Of a DNA stretch of 64,000 nt, positions 56,283-64,000 are shown piece by piece; the first letter of the stretch is position 1, and each line of letters opens with the position of its first letter. Under the pieces are notes generated by a model, which did no database searches, was not told the DNA's origin, and was given only the letters and a program-made list of their open reading frames with translations. The position numbers and the translations under genes are program-made. Location: positions 434,001 to 498,000 of the forward strand of contig CAWACR010000010.1 of assembly GCA_963780675.1 (NCBI GenBank), given 5' to 3'. This DNA is from JAHECE01 sp963780675. Lineage in GTDB: Bacteria; Actinomycetota; Actinomycetes; Actinomycetales; JAHECE01.

Positions 56283-57044
56283 GTGGGCGACGACCTCCTC
56301 ACCCTGGCCGTGGACTGCGGCGGCGGCGGCATCAAGGCGTCGGTCCTGGACGGCCAGGGCACGATGCACGCGCACCCCAGACGTACCCCCACGCCGTATC
56401 CGCTCCCGCCGGAGCGGCTCGTCGAGACGATCGTCGCGCTCGCCGAGGACCTCCCGCGTGCGCACCGGGCGACCGTCGGCATGCCGGGGATGATCCGCCA
56501 CGGCGTCGTCGTCGCGACCCCGCACTACATCACCCGGGCCGGCCCCCGCACCGCGGTCGTCCCCGAGCTCCTCGACGCCTGGGCCGGGTTCGACATGCGC
56601 GAGGCCGTCTCCGTGGGCCTGGGCGTGCCCGTGATCGTGCTCAACGACGCCGAGGTACACGGCGCGGGCGTCATCGCCGGGGCCGGCCTGGAGATGATGA
56701 TCACCTTGGGCACCGGGTTGGGCAACGCGATCTATGACGGCGGGGCGCTCGCCCCGCACCTCGAGCTCTCCCAGGCCCCCATGCGGTGGGGTCTGTCGTA
56801 CGACATGTACATCGGCGAGCACGAGCGCCTGCGCCTCGGGGACGCGCACTGGTCGCGACGCGTCAGGCGCGTCGTCGACTCGCTCCGCCCGGTCGTCGTG
56901 TGGGACCGCGTCTACCTGGGGGGCGGCAACGGTCGTCGGATCGTGGCGAGCGTGCTGCAGGTCCTGGGGGACGACGTCGTCGTCGTGCCCAACTCCGCCG
57001 GGATCATCGGTGGTGCTCGGGCCTGGACCCTGCCGGTGGGCTGA
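56283..57044 (+). CDS. ROK-family kinase, polyphosphate-glucokinase-like
   Basis: Sugar kinase of 253 residues with the ROK phosphate loop LAVDCGGGGIKASVLD, VGMPGMI, VLNDAEVHGAG and the TLGTGLGNAIYDGG adenosine motif. The layout after this motif (short ELS.. segment, then a WDRVYLGGGNGRRI end) resembles actinobacterial polyphosphate glucokinases, though the usual His-rich ELGH sequence is altered (LELSQA). Substrate therefore uncertain. Its 3' end overlaps the convergent hydrolase gene by 41 bases. Confidence 0.82.
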   Translation: MGDDLLTLAVDCGGGGIKASVLDGQGTMHAHPRRTPTPYPLPPERLVETIVALAEDLPRAHRATVGMPGMIRHGVVVATPHYITRAGPRTAVVPELLDAWAGFDMREAVSVGLGVPVIVLNDAEVHGAGVIAGAGLEMMITLGTGLGNAIYDGGALAPHLELSQAPMRWGLSYDMYIGEHERLRLGDAHWSRRVRRVVDSLRPVVVWDRVYLGGGNGRRIVASVLQVLGDDVVVVPNSAGIIGGARAWTLPVG

Positions 57045-57786
57045 CCGGGGCCCGGTGGTAGCGGCGTCCCTCGACCTGGTCGAGCATCTCGAAGAGGATC
57101 CGGGTGAACGCGACGGGGGCCTCCAGCGAGACGAGGTGCTTGACCCGGGGCACGACCACGAGGCGACCGTTCTCGGCGGCGCGGAGGTACGCGCGTTCCT
57201 GCGCGCGGAAGTGGTCGAGGGCGCCGTTGACGATCCAGACCGGCAGCGGACCGAGCGCGCGGATGTCGTCGATCGGGCGCAGAGGGCGCAGCGCCCGGAG
57301 CGTGTCCTGCATGACGTCGAGCGCATAGCCGCCTGCGGCGGCGTCCCGGGCGCTCTCCTCGGGAAGGCTCATCGCGGCCATCTTGTCGTTGAGCCAGGCC
57401 CCTTTGTCCGGCAGGAGCGCGATCGCGCCCGCCATGAGCCGATACCCGCCGAGCGCCGGGCCCACGGGCGTGGTGCTGCACGCCGCAGCGAGGACCCCGG
57501 CAAGGCGCACCTCGGTCCGAGCGGCCCAGTGCAGCCCGACGTACCCGCCGAGGGACTGCCCGACGACGAGAACGGCCCCGTGCCGATCCGCCAGGTGCCG
57601 GGCGGTCTCCTCGAGGAGGTCGACGGCGCCCGGCAGGGTGAACCGCTCACCTCGCCTCGTGCCGTGGCCGGGGAGGTCGATCGCGCGCACCTGGTATCCG
57701 GCGTGCGTGAGCGACTCGGACTGCCGCCGCCACAGGCTGGACGATCCGCGGAGGCCGTGCAGGAGGAGGACGCCGGGCCTGTTCAC
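57004..57786 (-). CDS. Alpha/beta hydrolase
   Basis: Cytoplasmic hydrolase of 260 residues: oxyanion region VLLLHGLRGSSSLW, nucleophile elbow VGQSLGGYVGLHW (Ser), acid in VWIVNGALDHF and catalytic His in PRVKHLVSLEAP. Resembles haloperoxidase/esterase-type hydrolases; substrate unknown. GTG start six bases after TACCGT (leaderless). Last 41 bases overlap the convergent ROK kinase gene. Confidence 0.88.
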   Translation of the reverse strand: MNRPGVLLLHGLRGSSSLWRRQSESLTHAGYQVRAIDLPGHGTRRGERFTLPGAVDLLEETARHLADRHGAVLVVGQSLGGYVGLHWAARTEVRLAGVLAAACSTTPVGPALGGYRLMAGAIALLPDKGAWLNDKMAAMSLPEESARDAAAGGYALDVMQDTLRALRPLRPIDDIRALGPLPVWIVNGALDHFRAQERAYLRAAENGRLVVVPRVKHLVSLEAPVAFTRILFEMLDQVEGRRYHRAPVSPPAGSRPEHHR

Positions 57787-57792
57787 CGTTCC

Positions 57793-57798
57793 ACGGTA
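57793..57798 (-). promoter_or_regulatory. -10 box (TACCGT) of a predicted leaderless transcript, hydrolase gene
   Basis: TACCGT, six bases, GTG at 57786. Confidence 0.5.
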
Positions 57799-57894
57799 CG
57801 CCGCGGAGGCCGCGCCCGGTGCCGACCGCCGGGCGCTCGGTTCACGCTCCGCTGTCCGCCCCGACGCACGCGGGTCCGCCACGGGCCGGACGCG

Positions 57895-57945
57895 CCGAGT
57901 GCGGCCGTTCGGCACACGGGACGTGGTCCGAACGGCCGCACTCGG
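57895..57945 (-). terminator. Terminator of the ribosomal alpha operon
   Basis: Perfect 18-bp arms (57895-57912, 57928-57945) around a 15-base loop, 13 bases after the rplQ stop. Confidence 0.88.
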
Positions 57946-57957
57946 GGCTAGGCCGGC

Positions 57958-58491
57958 TCAGGCCTTCGCGGCAGGCTCCGACTCGGCGGCGGAGTCCGTG
58001 ACCTCGGCGTCGTCGAGGACGTCCTCGACGACGGGCTCGTCCGCGGGGACCTCCTCGACAACCGCCGGTGCGGGCGCCGCGGCCTTGGCGGTGGCCGTCG
58101 TGGCCGCACGGACCACGGCCTGCTTCGGGTTCACCGGCTCGAGCACGAGCTCGATGACGGCCATGGGGGCGTTGTCGCCCTTGCGGTTGCCGATCTTCGT
58201 GATGCGGGTGTAGCCGCCCTCGCGGTCGGCGACCAGCGGCGCGATCTCGGTGAACAGCACGTGCACGACGCTCTTGTCGCCGATGACCGCAGCACGCGGC
58301 GACGCGCGTGCAGGTCGCCGCGCTTGGCGAACGTGATCAGGCGCTCGGCGAGCGGACGCAGGCGCTTGGCCTTGGTCTCGGTCGTCGTGATGCGGCTTGT
58401 GCGTGAACAGCGCGGCGGCGAGGTTCGCGAGCATCAGGCGCTCGTGCGCCGGTCCGCCGCCGAGGCGGGGACCCTTGGTGGGCGTAGGCAT
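57958..58491 (-). CDS. rplQ: Ribosomal protein L17 with long acidic tail, frame interrupted
   Basis: Large-subunit protein. MPTPTKGPRLGGGPAHERLMLANLAAALF, then after a frame break [31 protein letters not shown] and VVHVLFTEIAP, ITKIGNRKGDNAPMAVIELV. A C-terminal extension of about 55 residues rich in Ala, Glu and Asp is typical of actinobacteria. One gain near 58398 (AAG|C|CGC) and one loss near 58284 cancel; 178 codons. Confidence 0.93.
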   Translation of the reverse strand: MPTPTKGPRLGGGPAHERLMLANLAAALFTHKPHHDDRDQGQAPASARRAPDHVRQARRPARASPRAAVIGDKSVVHVLFTEIAPLVADREGGYTRITKIGNRKGDNAPMAVIELVLEPVNPKQAVVRAATTATAKAAAPAPAVVEEVPADEPVVEDVLDDAEVTDSAAESEPAAKA

Positions 58492-58493
58492 TG

Positions 58494-59540
58494 TCAGTTC
58501 TCCAGTGTCGGAAGTCGGTGCTCGGCGCGGGGACTGGCGCGTCGGTCTCTCGTCGTCGTAGCCGCCGTAGAAGTGCGGCGCCGTCGAAGCCCGGGGACGC
58601 AGTCCTTCAGCGACAGGCCCAGCTCGACGAGCTTGTCCTTGACCTCGTCGACCGACTTCTGACCGAAGTTGCGGATGTTCATGCAGCTGCGTCTCCGACA
58701 GGGCGACGAGCTCGCCCACGGTGTTGATGCCCTCACGCTTGAGGCAGTTGTAGGAGCGGACCGACAGGTCGAGGTCCTCGATCGGCATCGCCAGCTCGCT
58801 CGACGAGCACGGCGTCGACCGGCGCGGGCCGATCTCGATGCCCTCGGCCTCGATGTTCAGCTCGCGCGCCAGGCCGAACAGCTCGACGAGGGTGCGGCCG
58901 GCCGAGGCGACCGCGTCGCGCGGGGTGATCGCCGACTTCGTCTCGACGTCGACGACCAGCTTGTCGAAGTCGGTGCGCTCTCCGGCACGGGTCGCCTCGA
59001 CGCGGTAGGTGACCTTGAGCACCGGCGAGTAGATCGAGTCGATCGGGATCTGGCCGATCTCGGCGTGAACTCGCTGCGGTTCTGCGTCGCCGAGACGTAG
59101 CCGCGGCCGCGCTCGATCGTGAGCTCGAGCTCGAACTTGCGCCTTGTCGTTGAGCGTCGCGATGACGCAGCTCGGGGTTGTGGACCTCGACACCGGCCGG
59201 AGCGCGAGATGTCGGCGGCCGTGACCTCGCCGGCGCCCTGCTTGCGCAGGTACGCGGTGATGGGCTCGTCGTGCTCGCTCGGAGACGACGAGGTTCTTGA
59301 TGTTGAGGATGATCTCGGTGACATCCTCCTTGACACCCGGGACGGTGCTGAACTCGTGCAGCACGCCGTCGATGCGGATGCTGCGTGACGGCCGCACCGG
59401 GGATCGAGGAGAGCAGGCGTGCGACGCAGCGAGTTGCCGAGGGTGTAACCGAAGCCGGGCTCGAGCGGCTCGATGACGAACCGCGAGCGGAACTCGGCGA
59501 TGTTCTCTTCGGTCAGGGTGGGGCGCTGTGCGATGAGCAC
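58494..59540 (-). CDS. rpoA: RNA polymerase alpha subunit, heavily frame-interrupted
   Basis: MLIAQRPTLTEENIAEFRSRFVIEPLEPGFGYTLGNSLRR starts the N-terminal assembly domain; the C-terminal domain (ELVALSETQL, MNIRNFGQKSVDEVKDKLVELGL) binds UP elements and activators. About thirteen single-base events (eleven gains, two losses) break the frame; several gains are clearly between codons (GAG|C|GAG twice, CTG|C|ATG near 58687, TCG|C|GCT near 59206). Undoing them gives 346 codons and an in-frame stop at 58494. GTG start behind AAAGGAATC. rpsD, often found just upstream, is absent. Confidence 0.94.
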
Positions 59541-59695
59541 TGGTGATTCCTTTCGGCGAGGTGTCCGCTATATGACACCGTGCGGGTCGCGACGACGTCG
59601 GTCTGGCCCGTCGGTTGTTGAGTTACCTGCGGCCGTGGCGCAGGAGCACGGTGCGTGACCGCGCCGATCGGCGGCGCGGCCACCGACAGTCCGGG

Positions 59696-60097
59696 TCAGA
59701 CGCGGCGGCGCTTCGGCGGACGGCAGCCGTTGTGCGCCTGGGGCGTCACGTCGCTTGATCGAGCCGACCTCGAGGCCGGCGGCCTGGAGCGAGCGGATCG
59801 CGGTCTCGCGGCCCGAACCCGGGCCCTTGACGAAGACGTCGACCTTCTTCATGCCGTGCTCCTGCGCCTGGCGGGCGGCGGACTCGGCGGCGAGCTGCGC
59901 GGCGAACGGGGTCGACTTGCGCGAGCCCTTGAAGCCGACGCCGCCGGACGAGGCCCAGCTGATGACGGCGCCGGTCGGGTCGGTGATCGAGACGATCGTG
60001 TTGTTGAACGTCGACTTGATGTGGGCCTGGCCCAGCGGCGATGTTCTTCTTTTCCTTGCGGCGCGGCTTGCGCGCGGCGCGTCTTGGGTGCTGCCAT
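59696..60097 (-). CDS. rpsK: Ribosomal protein S11, frame interrupted
   Basis: Small-subunit platform protein. MAAPKTRR at the start, then in other frames RKPRRKEKKN, AHIKSTFNNTIVSITDPTGAVISWASSG, GFKGSRKSTPFAAQLAAE and the end NGCRPPKRRRV. Three single-base gains (near 60078, 60040, 59752, the last AAG|C|GAC) account for the breaks; 133 codons when removed. ATG with AGGAGAAGAG upstream. Confidence 0.94.
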
Positions 60098-60139
60098 GTG
60101 CTCTTCTCCTGAATCCTGTCGGACTGCGCGAGGCGGCGG

Positions 60140-60520
60140 CTACTTGCGCCGGCCTTCTTCTTGCCGGCGACGGTGCGCTTCGGGCCCTTGCGGGTGCGCG
60201 CGTTGGTCTTCGTGCGCTGACCGCGCACGGGCAGGCCGCGGCGGTGGCGGATGCCCTGGTAGCAGCCGATCTCGACCTTGCGGCGGATGTCGGCGGCGAC
60301 CTCGCGGCGCAGGTCACCCTCGACCTTGTAGTTGCCCTCGATGTAGTCGCGGAGCGCGACGAGCTGGTCGTCGGTGAGGTCCTTGACGCGGATGTCCGGG
60401 CTGATGCCCGGTGGCCGCGAGGGTCTGCGTCGCGCGGGTACGGCCGACGCCGTAGATGTAGGTGAGCGCGATCTCCACGCGCTTGTCGCGCGGGATGTCG
60501 ACGCCGGCAAGACGTGCCAT
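60140..60520 (-). CDS. rpsM: Ribosomal protein S13, frame interrupted
   Basis: Small-subunit head protein contacting tRNA and S19. MARLAGVDIPRDKRVEIALTYIYGVGRTRA, ISPDIRVKDLTDDQL, GCYQGIRHRRGLPVRGQRTKTNARTRKGP and end GKKKAGRK. One gain near 60412 (ACC|G|GGC) and one loss near 60149 before the stop at 60140; 127 codons after correction. Confidence 0.94.
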
Positions 60521-60695
60521 CGTCACTTCTCCTGTGACTGACTCGGAGGTCGTCGCACGCCCGTCCCGCGGATTGCGGGCCCCGGCCTCCGACCGAGGGC
60601 TGTCGCCGTCGTCGTGCATGCTGCCCGACGATGGACGCTGGGTGTGCGCTGGTGGTGAGCCTCGCTCCGGGCGCGGCTCACCGAGCGGAGGGCGC

Positions 60696-60809
60696 TCAGC
60701 CCTGGCGCTGCTTGTGACGCGGGTTCTCGCAGATGACCATGACGCGGCCGTGACGGCGGATCACCTTGCACTGGTCGCAGATCGGCTTGACGCTCGGCTT
60801 GACCTTCAT
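60696..60809 (-). CDS. rpmJ: Ribosomal protein L36
   Basis: Short protein of 37 residues: MKVKPSVKPICDQCKVIRRHGRVMV then ICENPRHKQRQG. Zinc-ribbon ligands Cys11, Cys14, Cys27 and His32 are present (C+ form). Located between infA and rpsM, its standard place. ATG follows GGAACAGCC. Intact. Confidence 0.96.
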   Translation of the reverse strand: MKVKPSVKPICDQCKVIRRHGRVMVICENPRHKQRQG

Positions 60810-60893
60810 GGCTGTTCCTTCGCGCTCGCGTGCGCAGTGCGGGTGCACGCGGCGACGGCGTCTGTCGGGCGGGTCGCTGACCCGCCGGAGTGG

Positions 60894-61115
60894 TTACTTG
60901 TAGCGGTAGACGATGCGGCCACGGGTCAGGTCGTAGGGGCTCAGCTCCACGACCACGCGGTCCTCCGGGAGGATGCGGATGTAGTGCTGGCGCATCTTGC
61001 CCGAGATGTGGGCGAGAACCTTGTGCCCGTTGGTCAGCTCAACGCGGAACATCGCGTTCGGCAGGGCCTCGACCACGCTGCCCTCGATCTCGATGACACC
61101 GTCTTTCTTGGCCAT
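60894..61115 (-). CDS. infA: Translation initiation factor IF-1
   Basis: S1/OB-fold factor of 73 residues: MAKKDGVIEIEGSVVEALPN, FRVELTNGHKVLAHISGKMR, RILPEDRVVVELSPYDLTRGRI. ATG behind GCGGAGGAC. Intact and of exactly standard length. The 153-base gap upstream to map probably holds a promoter (TAGCAT on the minus strand is a candidate -10). Confidence 0.97.
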   Translation of the reverse strand: MAKKDGVIEIEGSVVEALPNAMFRVELTNGHKVLAHISGKMRQHYIRILPEDRVVVELSPYDLTRGRIVYRYK

Positions 61116-61268
61116 GTCCTCCGCTAACTCTTGGGAATGGTGCTGCTTCGGCCGTACCCGGGCATGCGGGCACACGGGCCAGCGAGCAATGCTACGGCAT
61201 CACGTGCGTCGGTTCGTACCCTCACGTCGGAGGAGGCGAGCCCGCGCCCGCGGCGGCGCCGGTCCACG

Positions 61269-62086
61269 TCAGTCGAGCGCGGCCACCCGTACGCCGCGCG
61301 CGGCGAGCTTCGCCGCGCCGCCGTCCGGCGCCGTCAGCACCCACACGCCGCCGTCCAGGACCGCCACGGTGTGCTCGAAGTGCGCAGCCCGCGAGGCGTC
61401 GGCGGACACCACCGTCCACCCGTCGTCGAGCACGTTCGTGTGCCGGCCCCCGCACGTGATCATCGGCTCGATCGCCACGCACAGACCTGGCCGGACCCGT
61501 GGGCCGCGGTCCCGCGCCCGGTAGTTGAGGACCTCCGGCGCCTGGTGCATCGCGGTGCCGATCCCGTGGCCCACGTACTCGCGCACGATCCCGAAGTCCC
61601 CCGCCGTGCGCACCGAGTCCTCGATCGCGGAACCGACCTCGCCCAGCCGCTCCGCCCCCGCGAGGGCTGCGATCCCGGCCCACAGGGCGTCCTCGCACGC
61701 CGTCACCATCGCCTGTTCCGCCTCGTCGACGGGAGGGACGACGACGGAGAAGGCGGCGTCGCCGTGCCACCCGTCGACCACGGCGCCCCCGTCGACGGAG
61801 ACGACGTCGCCGGCCTGGATCACCCGGTCACCCGGGATGCCGTGGACGATCTCCTCGTTGACGGAGATGCAGAGCGTGGCCGGGTAGCCGTGATAGCCCA
61901 GGAAGTTGGAGGTCGCGCCGGCCTCCGCGATCACCGCCGCCGCGATCGCGTCCAGCTCCCGGTGGTGATGCCCGGACGGATGGCTTCGCGTACTGCGGCG
62001 AGGGCGTCGGCCACGACGAGTCCCGCGCGCCGCATCGTGCGCACCTGGTCCGGCGTCTTGTACTCGATCCGGTCGCGACCCAGCAT
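61269..62086 (-). CDS. map: Type I methionine aminopeptidase, frame interrupted near its start
   Basis: Removes N-terminal Met. MLGRDRIEYKTPDQVRTMRRAG, then after a break GYPATLCISVNEEIVHGIPGDR, metal ligands Asp in VSVDGGAVVDGWHGDAA, His in YVGHGIGTAMH, Glu in AIEPMI and FEHTVAVLD. One base is missing near 61962 (ACC|CGG read as ACCGG); restoring it gives 273 codons. ATG shares one base with the adk stop (TGATG). Confidence 0.95.
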
Positions 62087-62655
62087 CACTCGGCCAGAGC
62101 CTGGAGCAGGTGGTGCGTGACCTCGTCGACCGAACCCATCCCGTCGACCTGCACCAGGAGGCTGCGCTCGTTGTAGACCCGGGCGAGCGGCTCCGTCTGC
62201 TCGGCATACACCTCCAGCCGACGCCGGATGACGACCTCGGTGTCGTCCATCCGGCCCTCGACCGCGGCCCGCTTCATCATGCGCTCGACCACCTCGTCGT
62301 GGTTCGCCACCAGCTCCACGACCGCGTCGAGGCCGCGTCCCTGGACGGCGAGCATCGCGTCGAGGGCGTCGACCTGCTCGATCGTCCGCGGGTAGCCGTC
62401 GAGGACGAAGCCGTCGACGGCGTCGCGCCGGGAGAGCCTGTCCCGCACCATCGCGTTCGTGATCTCGTCCGGGACGTACTCCCCCGCCTCCATGTACCGT
62501 CGCGCGATCACGCCGAGGCCGGTGTGCTCGGCGACGTGCGCCCGGAAGATGTCGCCCGTCGAGATCGCCGGCACGCCCAGGTGAGACGCGAGCCTGCCCG
62601 CCTGCGTCCCCTTCCCCGACCCGGGGGGTCCGAGCATCACGAGGTGCGCGCTCAC
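62086..62655 (-). CDS. adk: Adenylate kinase
   Basis: Interconverts ADP with ATP and AMP. 189 residues, the short form without the LID zinc domain: P-loop GPPGSGKGTQAGRLA, AMP-binding STGDIFRAH, FVLDGYPRTIEQ. GTG start overlaps the secY stop (GTGA). Intact. Confidence 0.97.
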   Translation of the reverse strand: MSAHLVMLGPPGSGKGTQAGRLASHLGVPAISTGDIFRAHVAEHTGLGVIARRYMEAGEYVPDEITNAMVRDRLSRRDAVDGFVLDGYPRTIEQVDALDAMLAVQGRGLDAVVELVANHDEVVERMMKRAAVEGRMDDTEVVIRRRLEVYAEQTEPLARVYNERSLLVQVDGMGSVDEVTHHLLQALAE

Positions 62656-63950
62656 CGGAGGAACCCCTCGTAGTGCCGCTGCTGGAGCTGGGAGTCGATC
62701 TGCTTCACCGTCTCGAGGCCGACGCCCACGATGATGAGGATCGACGTCCCACCGAACGGGATGCTCGTGCTGATGCCGAGAAGGATCAACGCGATCGTCG
62801 GCACGAGCGCGACCAGGGCGAGGTAGATGGCGCCCGCAGACGTGATCCGCGAGATGACGTACTGGAGGTACTCCGCCGTCGGCCGGCCGGCCCGGATGCC
62901 CGGGATGAACCCGCCGTACCTCTTCATGTTGTCCGCCACCTCGTCCGGGTTGAACGTGATCGAGGTGTAGAAGAACGCGAAGAAGATGATCAGCAGGACG
63001 TAGACCGCGATGTGCAGCGGCGCGGTCGGGTCGACGAGGTTGTTCGAGACCCAGACCACCCAGTCCGCCGTCGGGTCGGCGAACTGCGCGAGGAGGGCGG
63101 GCAGGGCGAGGAGCGACGAGGCGAAGATGACCGGGATGACGCCCGCCATGTTGATCTTGATCGGGATGTAGGTGCTCGACCCGCCGTACATGCGCCGGCC
63201 GACCATGCGCTTGGCGTACTGGACGGGGATCCGGCGCTGGGACTGCTCGACGAACACCACCAGGCCGATCACCAGCAGGATCACGGCCAGGATCGCGAGG
63301 AACTTCCCGACGCCGTTGTCGCCACCCGCGATGCCCCAGAGGGCCGCCGGGAAGCCGGCGACGATCGAGGTGAAGATCAGCAGCGACATGCCGTTCCCGA
63401 CGCCTCGCTCGCTGATCAGCTCGGCCATCCACATGATCAGTCCGGTGCCCGCCGTCATCGTGATGACCATGAGCACGATCGTCATGACGCCGTCGTTGGG
63501 GATGATCGGCACCGAACACCCCGGGAACAGCTGCCCCGAACGGGCCACGGTGATGATCGTCGTCGACTGCAGGATCGCCAGCGCGATGGTCAGGTACCGC
63601 GTGTACTGCGTCAGCTTCGCCGTGCCCGACTGCCCCTCCTGGTGAAGGGCCTCGAACCGGGGGATGACCACCCGCAGGAGCTGGATGATGATGCTCGCGG
63701 TGATGTACGGCATGATCCCGAGCGCGAAGACCGAGAGCTGCAGGAGCGCGCCACCGCTGAACAGGTTGACCAGGCCGAGAAGGTCCGTGCTACCGGCCGT
63801 GTCGGCCACGCACTGGCGGACGTTGCCGTAGTCGACGCCCGGCGTCGGGACGAACGATCCCAGCCGGAAGATCGCCATGATCCCCATGGTGAAGAGCAAC
63901 TTGCTCCGCAGGTCGGGTGTCCGGAACGCCCGTGCGAATGCGCTGAGCAC
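62652..63950 (-). CDS. secY: Preprotein translocase subunit SecY
   Basis: Channel of the Sec protein-export machinery, 432 residues and ten transmembrane helices. Starts MLSAFARAFRTPDLRSKLLFT; plug and pore regions NLFSGGALLQLSVFALGIMPYITASIIIQLL, cytoplasmic loop ISRITSAGAIYLALVALVP (helix 9) and C-terminus SQLQQRHYEGFL. GTG start behind CAGGAGGCA. The last 50 bases of the window hold its upstream region; rplO would be expected beyond. Confidence 0.97.
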   Translation of the reverse strand: MLSAFARAFRTPDLRSKLLFTMGIMAIFRLGSFVPTPGVDYGNVRQCVADTAGSTDLLGLVNLFSGGALLQLSVFALGIMPYITASIIIQLLRVVIPRFEALHQEGQSGTAKLTQYTRYLTIALAILQSTTIITVARSGQLFPGCSVPIIPNDGVMTIVLMVITMTAGTGLIMWMAELISERGVGNGMSLLIFTSIVAGFPAALWGIAGGDNGVGKFLAILAVILLVIGLVVFVEQSQRRIPVQYAKRMVGRRMYGGSSTYIPIKINMAGVIPVIFASSLLALPALLAQFADPTADWVVWVSNNLVDPTAPLHIAVYVLLIIFFAFFYTSITFNPDEVADNMKRYGGFIPGIRAGRPTAEYLQYVISRITSAGAIYLALVALVPTIALILLGISTSIPFGGTSILIIVGVGLETVKQIDSQLQQRHYEGFLR

Positions 63951-64000
63951 ACTGCCTCCTGATCGCGTGCGCGCACCACGGTGCGCGAGGGGGCCGACCT

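Noticed and set aside
60894..61268. TAGCAT upstream of infA as a firm promoter
   Set aside because: No acceptable -35 at 16-18 bases; kept only as a mention in the infA entry.
1..64000. tRNA, rRNA, CRISPR arrays, insertion sequences, phage attachment sites, replication origin
   Set aside because: Scanned by eye on both strands; no cloverleaf with a T-arm motif, no spaced direct-repeat array, no transposase, integrase or DnaA-box cluster seen.

Overview
The window is a very GC-rich chromosomal stretch with almost only G or C at third codon positions. Its gene content points to an actinomycete: a WhiB-type iron-sulfur regulator, a fused multifunctional 2-oxoglutarate decarboxylase (Kgd), GTP-dependent PEP carboxykinase, a ROK/polyphosphate-glucokinase-like kinase, PspC-fused sensor kinase, GuaB3, DUF3817, DUF5709 and DUF4097 proteins, and an Ala-rich acidic tail on ribosomal protein L17. 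Gene order (glmS-acpS-nnr-alr-tsaE-tsaB-rimI-tsaD; secY-adk-map-infA-rpmJ-rpsM-rpsK-rpoA-rplQ) and a sugar PTS fit the order Micrococcales, perhaps Cellulomonadaceae or Promicromonosporaceae. The family is inference. I see no phage, plasmid, transposon, CRISPR, rRNA or tRNA; this is housekeeping chromosome.

Layout. 0-3.4 kb: two-component system plus ABC exporter, translationally coupled. 3.5-8.1 kb: kgd and an SGNH-like gene. 8.1-15.2 kb: small envelope proteins, then a divergent PspC module (PspC sensor kinase and LuxR regulator on one strand, PspC/LiaF-like protein on the other). 15.2-19.4 kb: GT4 glycosyltransferase, guaA, DUF3817, SURF1. 19.8-24.9 kb: pta-ackA (acetate) and fumC. 25.1-30.9 kb: one operon fruR-fruK-IIA-IIBC-ptsH-ptsI, i.e. 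fructose uptake plus the general PTS proteins. 31.1-36.4 kb: guaB3, a DnaQ-like exonuclease, guaB, a MerR-like regulator, whiB. 36.5-39.5 kb: groES with a CIRCE operator but no groEL, a methyltransferase, a YbdK-type ligase. 39.6-51.3 kb: the t6A, cell-wall and cofactor cluster. 51.4-54.1 kb: rpsI-rplM, DUF5709, truA. 54.2-57.8 kb: pckG, ROK kinase, hydrolase. 57.9-64 kb: ribosomal alpha/spc operon genes.

Two things stand out. First, seventeen genes, mostly essential (kgd, fumC, pckG, rpoA, rpsK, rpsM, rplQ, map, groES, the fru genes and others), carry about 70 single-base gains or losses that break their frames, while neighbouring kilobases have none. In every case worked out by eye the change can be placed exactly at a codon boundary (typically G|G read as GCG, C|C as CGC, or a doubled boundary base collapsed to one), and undoing them restores each gene to an exact multiple of three. 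This is most likely an artefact of how the sequence was made, but the codon phasing is not what random sequencing error gives. Second, about a dozen genes, including guaA, guaB and guaB3, have a TANNNT-type -10 box only 6-8 bases before the start codon, predicting leaderless mRNAs; in two cases the TAG of the -10 box is also the stop codon of the upstream gene.

Seven strong and one weaker hairpin terminator mark transcription-unit ends, including a perfect 35-bp-stem palindrome (10011-10084) that shares its 3' half with a shorter hairpin at 15137-15172.
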